Shown: positions 53,284 through 61,918 of the stretch, one piece after another | Numbering within the stretch: the first letter of the stretch is position 1 | Layout of the letters: each line of letters starts with the position of its first letter | Made by a program: the position numbers and the translations under genes | Assembly: GCF_002915175.1 (NCBI RefSeq) | Contig: NZ_NXEJ01000003.1 | Coordinates: 124,001 to 188,000 of the forward strand | Direction: 5' to 3' | DNA length: 64,000 bases | Source of the DNA: Agrobacterium rosae | GTDB lineage: Bacteria > Pseudomonadota > Alphaproteobacteria > Rhizobiales > Rhizobiaceae | The notes under the pieces: generated by a model | Databases searched by the model: none | Told to the model about the DNA's origin: nothing | Seen by the model: only the letters and a program-made list of their open reading frames with translations

Positions 53284-56165
53284 TAGAACGTTGCCTTGGC
53301 GCCGACCCAGACTGTGCGGCCGATTATCCAGGGGTTTGATGTTGAGCTAGTTGCGTTCCCTGTTTCGTCGAACAGATTGTTGACTTTGACATTAAATGCG
53401 AGGCTGGCATCGGCTTTTTTATAGACTGTGTAGTCGGCCGACAAATCGACGGTCAAAGCTGCGTCGAAGTCGAAGTCTTCGTAAATTTCGTGAGAAACTC
53501 CATCGACGATTATTGTTGCATCGGTATTTTTTGCGCCGGTATAGCGAAGATTGTAATTGGCCGAAACATCTACGTGCAGGCTGTCATCTAACCACGTGCT
53601 GGAAAGCCCGGTCTGGAGGCGGAGCGGAATATCCATGTTGCCGGTTACGACAGCGAAGCCGGCCTGAGTGTATGACTTGCCCTTGTACCAGATATAATCG
53701 TCCTCAAAATTGTCTTCGAAGTAGCTGTCATTGGACACCTTGCTTTTGGACCACGTTATCGAGGCGTTAAAGAGAAGCTGTTCGAGACGATCAATAGAGG
53801 TCACGTCGATCTCTTTGGAATACTCGGCGGTCGCAGACTGATATGCACCATGAGCGTCGTTGGTGAGGATACGGCCTTGACCGCTTGTCTGCGAAGCGAA
53901 CTGATCTTTCGATCGGCGATCAAGAAAACGCAGCCTCCAATCTCCATCGAAAACTGGATCCTTGCCGGAGAGACCAAAGGTGATCTCGTCGGTGTATGGT
54001 GTGTTGAGATCGGAAGCGCTGTTGGCATAATTCCCCGTAATAACAGCGGACGTCCAAGTATCACCGACAACTCCACCGGTTTGACCACGTGTGTATGTTT
54101 GTGCTCGTGGCTGCTGATCCCGAATTGCGAAAGCAAGGCTTTGTGCGTTGTAGTACCGGTTGACACCTGCCGAGACCGAAAGGTCATCCCAAGGCGTCAC
54201 GGTTGCGACAAGACGAGGCGAGACATCGAGGTTTTTCATGTAGTCGTCGTATGAAAGTCTCGCACCAGCCCGTACGTTCAGCCAATCCCAGGTTTGATCG
54301 ATCTCTGCGTAGGTATTGAAGGCGTTCAGTTCAGCTTTGATGTCGAACGCCTTGTAAATAATCTTGGTACTTGCGAATTGTTCGCTGCTGCACTCTTCAG
54401 TCGTGTTGCAATTAAACGCGGTGATCGTGCTCGAAACGTCGCCAAGCGAGGTATAAGCGCCATAGTATAAAGCGTCCTCTGGGCGCCTGCGATAAGCGTT
54501 GGTGTGTGTATATTCTGTGCCAACGGTGAACGAACCATTCCAGATATCACCCGTCAGTTCTTCCGACCATCCGAGTTGCTCCTGACCTTGCTCCTTGTCT
54601 CCGGTTGCGCCGTCGTAGCAGCGAGTGGTGGTTTTGGTGGGGTCGGTGCGGCACCATTCGGATAGTTCAGTCGAGGTGAAGATACCGCCGCCATTTTTGA
54701 CGGCACGTGTAGTCTGTTGCACAAAGGCTTTGGCAACATTCCCGTTCATGTCGTTTATTGTAACCGACTTGCCATAGGTCAACTTGGACCGCAATTTGAC
54801 ATTTGTAAGCGCTACGCCACCAAGGCTGAAATCGTTAAATTCATAGTCATGTTGAAGCTTGGAGGTGAGGCTTTTGGTTTGCACATCCATCGCCATGTTC
54901 CTCCACGTGGCGTTTTCAAAGAGTTGGGTATAGTCTGTGTAGGCGCCCTCAAGTGTGAAATCGCCGAGATCGGTTTCCGCTGTCATCTGCGAGCGATAAA
55001 ATTTGTTCTCGGAATCCTGTTCCACCCGCCGATTTTCCGTGTAACGGTAGCTCTTGTCCTTTTCGGTGGAAGCGGTGGACGTGCTGTATTGTCCCAGCAC
55101 CGAGACGTTGTCCGTTACCGGACCGCTGACCGAAATGGACGACCGCCGTTTCCTGAAGTCGTTGGGTGCGACGTCATTCGGGTTCAATCCGTCTTTCGTA
55201 GCGAGGTTAAAAGTCGTCCAGTCGCTAGACGTATAGTCGGTCGTGACACTTGTTGTCCAACGGTCCTTCTGGGCATCCATCAACTTGTAAGAAACAACGC
55301 CACCCTGGAAATTTCCGTATTTGGCAGAAGCGTTGCTGTCGATGACAGTAGCCTCTTCTATGAAATCAGTGGGAACATAGACTGTTTGCGAATGAAGCCC
55401 GAAGACCCGGTCAGCGTTTGGAGCCGCTCCTTCTGCAGACGAGGGCTCTTCTGACCCGTAGCGCTCTTGACTGCCGGTCACATTGTTGATCTCCATGCCG
55501 TTGATCATGAAGTTGTTCTCATAGACTCGCGCACCTGAGATCGAGACTTCACGGGGCTTAAGGTCGATCACGCTTTGGGCCGTGATGCCGGCGTCGTCGT
55601 CAACATCGTTCTGGTATTGCACATTGGGAAGGTTGCGCAGAATACCGTTGGCATCGTTACCTTCCGCACGGACTGTGATCTGTCCACCGTGAAGCGTACT
55701 TGTGCCGGTGTCAGCGACACGATCTGTACCGAGACCCACGCCACCACGCGCGCCTTTGACCACAATTGTTTCAAGGACGGTTGTACCGTCAGTTGCCTGC
55801 TCGGTTGTGGATGCCCCGACAAGCGAAACCGCGTTGGAACCGGACAAACGGATCGTAACGTTTGAGCCAGACAACATAGCCTCAAGGGCTCTAAGTGGTG
55901 CCATTTTGCCTGATACGGGGTTTGATCGCTTGCCGCTGACAACAGCCGCCGCATAACCAACCTGCCACCCGCTCTGCCGGATGAAACTGTTGATGGCTGC
56001 GTTCAGTGGCTGCGCCTCTATCGCGAACGTCACTGTATTCTCTACAAAGATTTCCTGCGCATGAGAACTTTTGGGGATCAGATAGGTAGATGTAACCGCT
56101 GTCGTAACCAGTAACGCAGCGAAACTCTGTCCGCGCTTCGACCCTGTATGCACTGTCGTCCCCAT
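53283..56165 (-). CDS. TonB-dependent outer-membrane transducer with N-terminal signalling domain
   Basis: 960 residues. Signal peptide to about 36; secretin/TonB N-terminal signalling domain at about 45-117 (FAIEAQPLNAAINSFIRQSG); TonB box ETIVV at 132-136; plug containing ITVRAEGNDANGILRNLPNV; then a 22-strand-type barrel ending WVGAKATF with the terminal Phe needed for outer-membrane assembly. Two cysteine pairs (505/516 and 586/592) probably close disulfide loops on the cell surface. The signalling domain and the FecR/sigma genes upstream mark it as a cell-surface signalling receptor. Its ligand is unknown; large size and the coupled protease favour a protein or peptide. Confidence 0.9.
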   Translation of the reverse strand: MGTTVHTGSKRGQSFAALLVTTAVTSTYLIPKSSHAQEIFVENTVTFAIEAQPLNAAINSFIRQSGWQVGYAAAVVSGKRSNPVSGKMAPLRALEAMLSGSNVTIRLSGSNAVSLVGASTTEQATDGTTVLETIVVKGARGGVGLGTDRVADTGTSTLHGGQITVRAEGNDANGILRNLPNVQYQNDVDDDAGITAQSVIDLKPREVSISGARVYENNFMINGMEINNVTGSQERYGSEEPSSAEGAAPNADRVFGLHSQTVYVPTDFIEEATVIDSNASAKYGNFQGGVVSYKLMDAQKDRWTTSVTTDYTSSDWTTFNLATKDGLNPNDVAPNDFRKRRSSISVSGPVTDNVSVLGQYSTSTASTEKDKSYRYTENRRVEQDSENKFYRSQMTAETDLGDFTLEGAYTDYTQLFENATWRNMAMDVQTKSLTSKLQHDYEFNDFSLGGVALTNVKLRSKLTYGKSVTINDMNGNVAKAFVQQTTRAVKNGGGIFTSTELSEWCRTDPTKTTTRCYDGATGDKEQGQEQLGWSEELTGDIWNGSFTVGTEYTHTNAYRRRPEDALYYGAYTSLGDVSSTITAFNCNTTEECSSEQFASTKIIYKAFDIKAELNAFNTYAEIDQTWDWLNVRAGARLSYDDYMKNLDVSPRLVATVTPWDDLSVSAGVNRYYNAQSLAFAIRDQQPRAQTYTRGQTGGVVGDTWTSAVITGNYANSASDLNTPYTDEITFGLSGKDPVFDGDWRLRFLDRRSKDQFASQTSGQGRILTNDAHGAYQSATAEYSKEIDVTSIDRLEQLLFNASITWSKSKVSNDSYFEDNFEDDYIWYKGKSYTQAGFAVVTGNMDIPLRLQTGLSSTWLDDSLHVDVSANYNLRYTGAKNTDATIIVDGVSHEIYEDFDFDAALTVDLSADYTVYKKADASLAFNVKVNNLFDETGNATSSTSNPWIIGRTVWVGAKATF

Positions 56166-56234
56166 GTCCAGAGCGCTAGGCGCGCCCTTACAAAACCACG
56201 TCTGCGCCGCTGATCACGACGCCTCAATGGAATT

Positions 56235-56266
56235 GACGAAAGAGGAGAATGGATCTCACAAAAAAA
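56235..56266 (-). promoter_or_regulatory. Candidate ECF sigma promoter of the receptor-protease operon
   Basis: On the minus strand TTTTTTTGTGAGATC is followed after exactly 13 bases by CGTC. The identical arrangement precedes fecR. GTGAGATC and CGTC sit at the spacing of ECF -35 and -10 elements. The transcript would start about 60 bases before the receptor ATG. Confidence 0.6.
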
Positions 56267-56275
56267 GTTGAGTGT

Positions 56276-57295
56276 TTAACGAATGATTGTGATGCCACCA
56301 GGAAGGTAGGTGACCTTGCCACCGACAGCGCTGACAATTCCGTTGAGAGCTTCTTTCGCGCTATCGACCCTGTAGTTCCCGCTGACAGGTATATCCAGGA
56401 TTGATCTGTTCAAAACGAAGACCTGTGAATTCCAGTATCGGGAGATTTCGTCCAGAGCCTGACGAAGTGGCTTTTCGGTGAAGACAATTCGACCTTCGCG
56501 CCATGCCAATGCCTCGTCTTTATCGGTGGGCAATGGATCCAAAATATGTTGGTCCGTAGCGCGTGCTGTTTGTCCAGGTGCCAGATAGACCGGGCGTATG
56601 TTTTCGCGTTGATGGGCGAGATACACCGATCCTCGCTCGAGCGTTACGGTATCATCATTCTTTCCTAACCGCACATCGAAAGCCGTGCCGACAACCGTTG
56701 TCGTGGTGAATTGTCCGGTCACACGAAACGGCACAGATTGATTGTGGACGACATCGAACCAAGCCTCACCTTGAATGATCCGCACCCCACGCTTTGTCGC
56801 AGAAAAGTCAAGCGCAACTGCACTGTCCGAATTGAGTTGCATAGTCGTACCATCGGGAAGTTTGACGGTGCTGATCTGCCCGACTTGCGTGGTGAAGTCA
56901 GCTTTCGGCGATCCATTAAATGCCAGTATCATCTGGCTTGTCCCTGCGACCATCACAATAGAAGCAACAGCTGCGAGGGCATACCGACGTCGTACGCCGG
57001 CATCATTTGCCGGGTTTTTGGGTTTGTTGGACGTCGAAGGAACGGTTTCGTTGGCGTCCTGCAGTTTTTTTGAAACAACAAGTGTTTCAGGACAGCTCCA
57101 GAGATTTTTTACCCGCTCTAAAGCTTCAGCGTGATTGGGACAAGCAGCTAACCATTCCTGGAACGCTTCACGTTCGGCAGCCGACGGTGGACCACCGGCG
57201 TGAATAATTATGAACCACTCCAGCGCCTGATCCGTGACGGGGTCGGAGTGCTTGTAGTTTTCTTCTTCCGACAGGGTGTCATTCATCGAAACCAT
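56276..57295 (-). CDS. FecR-family anti-sigma/sigma regulator
   Basis: 339 residues from the ATG behind CGGAAGG. An ATG 30 bases upstream lies only a few bases from the candidate -10 element and is unlikely. The N-terminal DUF4880 segment (ALEWFIIIHAGGPPSAAERE, then AFQEWLAACP) binds the sigma factor; RYALAAVASIVMVAGTSQMI is the single membrane helix; a periplasmic FecR domain (ISTVKLPDGTTMQLNSDSAV) and a C-terminal STN-like/DUF4974 part follow. It passes the receptor's signal across the inner membrane to the sigma factor. Confidence 0.92.
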   Translation of the reverse strand: MVSMNDTLSEEENYKHSDPVTDQALEWFIIIHAGGPPSAAEREAFQEWLAACPNHAEALERVKNLWSCPETLVVSKKLQDANETVPSTSNKPKNPANDAGVRRRYALAAVASIVMVAGTSQMILAFNGSPKADFTTQVGQISTVKLPDGTTMQLNSDSAVALDFSATKRGVRIIQGEAWFDVVHNQSVPFRVTGQFTTTTVVGTAFDVRLGKNDDTVTLERGSVYLAHQRENIRPVYLAPGQTARATDQHILDPLPTDKDEALAWREGRIVFTEKPLRQALDEISRYWNSQVFVLNRSILDIPVSGNYRVDSAKEALNGIVSAVGGKVTYLPGGITIIR

Positions 57296-57332
57296 CTGTG
57301 CCTTCCGAACCGGACGTTCCCACATGTACCTA

Positions 57333-57364
57333 GACGTTTCATATCTGGCGATCTCACAAAAAAA
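57333..57364 (-). promoter_or_regulatory. Candidate ECF sigma promoter of fecR
   Basis: TTTTTTTGTGAGATC, 13 bases, then CGTC on the minus strand, identical in the 15-mer, the gap and the tetramer to the site upstream of the TonB receptor. No such site precedes the sigma factor gene. This implies that the sigma factor drives fecR and the receptor but not itself. Confidence 0.6.
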
Positions 57365-57389
57365 TACACCAACAGGTTTGACGCCATCT

Positions 57390-57914
57390 TCAAGGAGGAT
57401 CGATCTGTGATTTTAGATCGAGTAACACGCCCATCGCCAGCTTGATGTCGTTGAATACGGTGTTCGGTGAAACGCTCAGCAGTTTTGCGATTTCCGGATA
57501 GGAAATTCCATCGATCCTGCTCAATATCCAGACCTGCTGGGTGCGAGGCGGGAGTTTTAGCAGGGCCTGAGAAAATGCGCGGAGCAAATCTCGTTGAATC
57601 ACTAAGGCCTCGGGAGATGGGTCTGTGGAGGCAATATTGTTTAGCTCATTTTCCTCAAGATTCCGGGCTTCGTAAATCGACCTGACCTTGGCCTTACGCC
57701 AATGATCAATGGCCAAATTTTTCGCTGTCTGCCACAAAAATGCCTCTGGGTTTTCCAGTGGATGCACTACCGAGGCCGTCCGGGCGCGCAGGTAAGCGTT
57801 TTGAACGATCTCTTCAGCCAGAGCATGCTCGTGGACGATGCGGACAATGCGATGACGAAGTATGTCTTGCATTCGAATGAATGCGGTATCCAACTGATCG
57901 GTGGTATCGCCCAT
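57390..57914 (-). CDS. FecI-like ECF sigma factor
   Basis: 174 residues. Region 2 (HRIVRIVHEHALAEEIVQNA, with FLWQTAKNLAIDHWR) and region 4 (LPPRTQQVWILSRIDGISYP, then EIAKLLSVSPNTVFNDI) are both complete. It directs RNA polymerase to iron- or ligand-responsive promoters when FecR relays occupancy of the TonB receptor. It stands first in the minus-strand group; fecR starts 95 bases after its stop behind its own candidate promoter. Confidence 0.93.
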   Translation of the reverse strand: MGDTTDQLDTAFIRMQDILRHRIVRIVHEHALAEEIVQNAYLRARTASVVHPLENPEAFLWQTAKNLAIDHWRKAKVRSIYEARNLEENELNNIASTDPSPEALVIQRDLLRAFSQALLKLPPRTQQVWILSRIDGISYPEIAKLLSVSPNTVFNDIKLAMGVLLDLKSQIDPP

Positions 57915-58104
57915 TCGCCTTCGATCTTTCGGTCCTGCAAACTAAAGAATGGATAGTAATCTATACAAAATTTGTCATGTTATTAGTTTGGGCCGAAAAA
58001 GATTTCAAGGATAATGTGTGCACACTATCAAGACTGGGAGATTTGCGCTTTGCGTGTCTCAGGTTCGAGTCCCTTCAAGAGCTACAAGAGGTTTGCCGCT
58101 TGCC

Positions 58105-58731
58105 TCAGTTCAGCAGACCCGAGGTTGTTCTGAGCGCTTCCGACCAAACCGCATATCCTGCTCCATTTAGATGAACCAGATCTGGCAAATAATAACGGAA
58201 CATGGGCAGTCCGTTTTCCCCGATGAGGCCGACGTTCGGGTCAAACCACGTCGTGTGTTCGCAACTGTTACACCAGTCGCGCGCCTCTTGGTTAAAGAGA
58301 TCGAATTCATGGCGGTAAATCCAGCGCGCTGGACTTTGCTTGATCGCCAGAACAACCACATCCGCGCGTGGTAACGCTTGAGAGATGCGATCACGCAAAT
58401 CCTGCAGGTGCCGAAGAGTTGTTTCAGCCTTGAGGCCGTCGCTAGCAATATCGTTCTCACCGAAATAAAGCAGCACTTTGGCTGGCTTCAGTGGAACAAG
58501 GACTTGGTGCAGGTAGTGGCTGGCAGAAAGGTACGTGCCGCCGCCAAATCCGAGATTGACGATATCCAGCGAGCCAAGATCCTCGGCGACTGAGCTCCAG
58601 ATCCGAAATGAGGAGGATCCATACAAGGCGATCGGGTTGTCTGGAAGACCGATGCGCTGAAGGCGGGCAAGAATGGCAATGATATCGTTTTCGTGTCGAC
58701 TGGTGCCGATATTAGCTGGGAAGTCGTACAT
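58105..58731 (-). CDS. SGNH/GDSL-type hydrolase
   Basis: 208 residues without a signal peptide. Block I is altered to ALYGSSSFRIW (nucleophile Ser in GSSS instead of GDS), block II is LGFGGGTYL, block III is YFGENDIASDG and block V is DLVHLNGAGYAVW with the Asp-His pair. The fold hydrolyses acyl esters. It stands alone between the iron-signalling genes and the sugar-acid genes. The substrate is unknown. Confidence 0.85.
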   Translation of the reverse strand: MYDFPANIGTSRHENDIIAILARLQRIGLPDNPIALYGSSSFRIWSSVAEDLGSLDIVNLGFGGGTYLSASHYLHQVLVPLKPAKVLLYFGENDIASDGLKAETTLRHLQDLRDRISQALPRADVVVLAIKQSPARWIYRHEFDLFNQEARDWCNSCEHTTWFDPNVGLIGENGLPMFRYYLPDLVHLNGAGYAVWSEALRTTSGLLN

Positions 58732-58797
58732 GGCAGTCCTGAAACATCTGGCTTGAAAGACGAATGACGCAATCTGGGGCTCGGCGGAAAATCGAGG

Positions 58798-59709
58798 TTA
58801 AGATAGTGTTTGCTTAAGGATAGCCAGCGCCCCTTTCGTCAGGGTGTCATCCACAGCCACGGATGTCTTGAGACCGAATATATCTGCGGCAACCACGTAG
58901 AGATCGTTGAGCCCGTCATTACCGACGATAGCTGCGTCTTCTCCTTCAGCATACCATCCGGCTTCTCGGGCTTGCCGAAACTCCTGCCCGATGACCAGTC
59001 CCCGCACATAGGAACGCAGCTGCTCCGACGATAGGTGGCCGACGAGGCCGCCGGTTCGCGATGAAAACAGCAGCGACAGCATGGCGGCAGATTGCTTTGC
59101 CTCTCTCAAACCCCAGCGATAGGCTTCCGGATCATCGACCGGCGGCTGCGCGGAACCTCGCGCAATGAAGGAGTGATTGATGAGAAGGTTGAAAATTTCA
59201 CCAGTCACGAATGTCTGAAAGCCATCGATTCGTCCCCCCTTAATGCGCGCCCACTTGCTGTGGGTGCCGGGGACGATAAGGGTGGCGTCTCCGCCGAGGC
59301 CGTGGCCAACGATCTGGGTTTCCTCACCGCGCATCACGTCCGGGAAGGGCTGGCGCGCGGGGTCGTTCAAACCGGGCAGGAAAACGAGATCGGACCCGTT
59401 CGGCAGCAAGCCTCGCACCGTGCCGGCGGCAAGTTCTGCAGGGCCTGCCGGGCACGGAACATAAGCGACCTCTACCCAGCCATTGCGGCTGGTGATCATA
59501 CCGAGTGCGGCAACGGGCAAGGCCCCGTGAAGTGAGAACCAGGGTGCAAGCGCAGCCATCAGCGCCGCCTCATGCTTACCCTTATCAAGGCTTGTAATGC
59601 CGTCGGCAGTTTCAAGATGATCGAGCTCTTCGCCGCCTTCACCAGCCAGCGTCGCTCGTAGTGATGTCGTACCCCAGTCAACGATGATCGATGTCGGCAG
59701 TGCTGCCAT
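58798..59709 (-). CDS. dgoK: 2-dehydro-3-deoxygalactonokinase
   Basis: 303 residues, the standard DgoK length, starting 6 bases after GAGGAGGT. It opens SIIVDWGTTSLRATL (phosphate loop) and contains LGMITSRNGWVEVAYVPCPA, VIVPGTHSKWA-type segment (LIVPGTHSKWARIKGGRIDG) and FVTGEIFNLLINHSFIARGS. It phosphorylates 2-dehydro-3-deoxy-D-galactonate at C6 in the De Ley-Doudoroff galactonate route. It diverges from the aldolase-family gene, so a common operator is likely in the 113-base gap. Confidence 0.9.
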   Translation of the reverse strand: MAALPTSIIVDWGTTSLRATLAGEGGEELDHLETADGITSLDKGKHEAALMAALAPWFSLHGALPVAALGMITSRNGWVEVAYVPCPAGPAELAAGTVRGLLPNGSDLVFLPGLNDPARQPFPDVMRGEETQIVGHGLGGDATLIVPGTHSKWARIKGGRIDGFQTFVTGEIFNLLINHSFIARGSAQPPVDDPEAYRWGLREAKQSAAMLSLLFSSRTGGLVGHLSSEQLRSYVRGLVIGQEFRQAREAGWYAEGEDAAIVGNDGLNDLYVVAADIFGLKTSVAVDDTLTKGALAILKQTLS

Positions 59710-59767
59710 GTCTTGACCTCCTCATTCATTTCATTTGTGGGCTTGTCATAAGTCGGAAGACTGGATA

Positions 59768-59805
59768 GTGTCAATTAGTGAATTCAAGGTGTCAATATAT
59801 GATAC
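59768..59805. promoter_or_regulatory. Candidate operator of the sugar-acid divergent promoter
   Basis: GTGTCAAT occurs at 59768 and 59789 (21 bases apart, two helical turns). The second copy is part of the imperfect dyad GTGTCA-N5-TGATAC (59789-59805). The sites lie between dgoK and the aldolase-family gene, just before its ribosome site. They suggest a repressor for both directions; no regulator gene is visible in the window. Confidence 0.45.
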
Positions 59806-59822
59806 TAATTTTGGAGGATAAG

Positions 59823-60731
59823 ATGGTGGTTGACCTCAGGGGGATTTTGCCCGTTCTGCCCACGCCGTTTCTGGCTGATGGCGGCATTGACGAAGCAGGC
59901 ATGAAGCGGCTTGTGGTCTTTGCGCTCGACAAGGGCGTGGATGGAATCGTCTTTCCCGGTTTCGCTAGCGAAGTGGAGACTTTGAGCGCCGCCGAGCGCG
60001 CAACCCTGCTGAAGATCGTCGTGGATGCTGCGGCTGGGCGGGTGCCGGTCGTCGCCGGTGCCAGTGCTGCCGACTGGCGTGACGTGGTCGAGCATGGACG
60101 GGCGGCATCGGCGCTTGGCATTCATCACCTGATGGTGCAGCCGCCCAAATCGGTCGGCACGGATGCACCGGCGCTGATCGAATTCCTTGGCAGGGTTGTC
60201 GAAGCACTTCCCGAAGTTGAAATCATCCTGCAGAACGCGCCTGCGCCGCGCGGCTCCGACCTCTCGCCGCAGGCGATCGTGGAGATCGTGCGTGCCTTGC
60301 CTAAGGTCACCTATGTAAAGGAAGAGACGCTCCCCGCTGGCCCCGCCATCAGCCACATCATCGCCCAAGCGCCTGCGACGCTGAAGGGCGTCATCGGCGG
60401 TGGTGGCGCGCGCTACATTCTCGACGAATATGCCCGTGGTGCCACGGCGGCCATGCCGGCGCTGGAGATCGCTGAGCAACATGTGGCCATCGACCGGGCA
60501 CTTGTCGCGGGGCGACGGGAGGAGGCTCGCAAGATCTATGTCCGCACCTTGCCGCTTCTGGTGTTACAGGCGGTTTATCGCATGCGGTTGACCAAATATG
60601 TGCTGGCGCGTCGTGGCGTAATCGAAGGCGTGAGTGTGCGTGCGCCGACACCCGAGCTTGATGCGGCGGCCATTGCCGATATCGACGCCAATCTGGTTGA
60701 GCTGGGCCTTGCGGCCCCGGAGGCCGCATGA
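59823..60731 (+). CDS. Dihydrodipicolinate-synthase-family protein with altered catalytic residues
   Basis: 302 residues from the ATG behind GGAGG; an upstream in-frame start overlaps the operator. The TIM-barrel Schiff-base lysine is K166 in VTYVKEETLPAG. The proton-relay Tyr expected 28-29 residues earlier is replaced by Gln (Q137 in IILQNAPAPRG), and the usual GTTGE motif reads GFASE. So it is a family member with non-standard chemistry, perhaps an aldolase or dehydratase for a sugar acid. It overlaps the dehydratase gene by 4 bases and is probably in the same pathway as DgoK. Confidence 0.85.
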   Translation: MVVDLRGILPVLPTPFLADGGIDEAGMKRLVVFALDKGVDGIVFPGFASEVETLSAAERATLLKIVVDAAAGRVPVVAGASAADWRDVVEHGRAASALGIHHLMVQPPKSVGTDAPALIEFLGRVVEALPEVEIILQNAPAPRGSDLSPQAIVEIVRALPKVTYVKEETLPAGPAISHIIAQAPATLKGVIGGGGARYILDEYARGATAAMPALEIAEQHVAIDRALVAGRREEARKIYVRTLPLLVLQAVYRMRLTKYVLARRGVIEGVSVRAPTPELDAAAIADIDANLVELGLAAPEAA

Positions 60732-61894
60732 ACAGCCCTGTCGCAACCGTCGAAGTCTTTACGCTGACACAGCCACGTAAGGTTCCGTATCTTGGCGCAC
60801 TCAGGGAAGGCGAGGTCGTCAATCCAAACGGTTATATCGTGCGCAAGGGCAATCGAACGGTCTATCCTACCTTTGACCGCAGCGTGCTGGTGCGGATGAC
60901 GACCAAGGCCGGCGTTGTCGGCTGGGGCGAGACCTATGGTATCGTCGCGCCGGGTGCGGTGGCGGCCATCATCAACGATCTGCTGGCCGGTTTCGTGATC
61001 GGCCGCGACGCCTCCGATCCCTCTGCGATCTATGACGATCTTTACGACATGATGCGCGTGCGCGGTTACACCGGGGGCTTTTACGTTGATGCGCTGGCCG
61101 CACTCGATATTGCGCTCTGGGATATCGCCGGCCAGGAAGCCGGAAAATCGGTTCGCGACCTTCTCGGCGGCGGCCTGGACAGCTTCTCGGCCTATGTTTC
61201 CGGGCTGCCGGAAAAGACGTTGAGAGAGCGGGGGGAGTTGGCTAAATACTGGCAGGACCGTGGTTTCAACGCCTTCAAATTCGCAACGCCGGTGGCTGAC
61301 GATGGCCCGGCGGCGGAAATCGCCAATCTTCGGCACGTCCTTGGCCCACAGGCAAAAATTGCCGCCGACATGCACTGGAACCAGACGCCGGAACGCGCGC
61401 TGGAACTGATTGCCGAGATGAAATTGTTCGATCCGTGGTTCGCTGAGGCGCCGGTCTGGACGGAGGATATTGCCGGATTGGAAAAGGTATCGAAAGGAAC
61501 AGATGTACCGATCGCCGTTGGCGAGGAATGGCGCACCTATTGGGACATGCGCGCCCGCGTCGAGCGCTGCCGCATCGCGATCGTGCAGCCGGAAATGGGG
61601 CACAAGGGCATCACCAATTTTATCCGCATCGGCGTTCTTGCTGCCGAGCATGGCATTGACGTCATTCCGCACGCGACAGTCGGTGCCGGCATCTTCCTTG
61701 CCGCCAGCCTGCAGGCATCATCGACATTGCCGACTTTAAACAGCCACGAGTTCCAGCACTCGATTTTCGAGCCCAACCGTCGCCTGCTTACCGGTGACAT
61801 GGATTGCCGGGAAGGAAGATATTACCTGCCGGCCGGCCCGGGACTTGGCGTCAAGCCGTCGGAGGCGGCGCTCGCCCTTCTTGAACGTATCTGA
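60728..61894 (+). CDS. Enolase-superfamily sugar-acid dehydratase (mandelate racemase-like)
   Basis: 388 residues, a normal length. The three metal ligands are in IAADMHWNQ (Asp), FAEAPVWTED (Glu) and AVGEEWRT (Glu); a candidate base is the His of VIPHATVGAG, and the lysine region reads FNAFKFATP with only the first Lys of the KxK pair. This set fits aldonate dehydratases that make 2-keto-3-deoxy acids, the substrate type for DgoK. The start overlaps the preceding stop. Confidence 0.88.
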   Translation: MNSPVATVEVFTLTQPRKVPYLGALREGEVVNPNGYIVRKGNRTVYPTFDRSVLVRMTTKAGVVGWGETYGIVAPGAVAAIINDLLAGFVIGRDASDPSAIYDDLYDMMRVRGYTGGFYVDALAALDIALWDIAGQEAGKSVRDLLGGGLDSFSAYVSGLPEKTLRERGELAKYWQDRGFNAFKFATPVADDGPAAEIANLRHVLGPQAKIAADMHWNQTPERALELIAEMKLFDPWFAEAPVWTEDIAGLEKVSKGTDVPIAVGEEWRTYWDMRARVERCRIAIVQPEMGHKGITNFIRIGVLAAEHGIDVIPHATVGAGIFLAASLQASSTLPTLNSHEFQHSIFEPNRRLLTGDMDCREGRYYLPAGPGLGVKPSEAALALLERI

Positions 61895-61918
61895 ATTGGT
61901 TTTTTGGAGGAGGAACCC

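Noticed and set aside
58055-58085. Possible tRNA T-arm (GGTTCGAGTCCC)
   Set aside because: The flanking five-base stems do not pair and no acceptor, anticodon arm or CCA end can be built around it.
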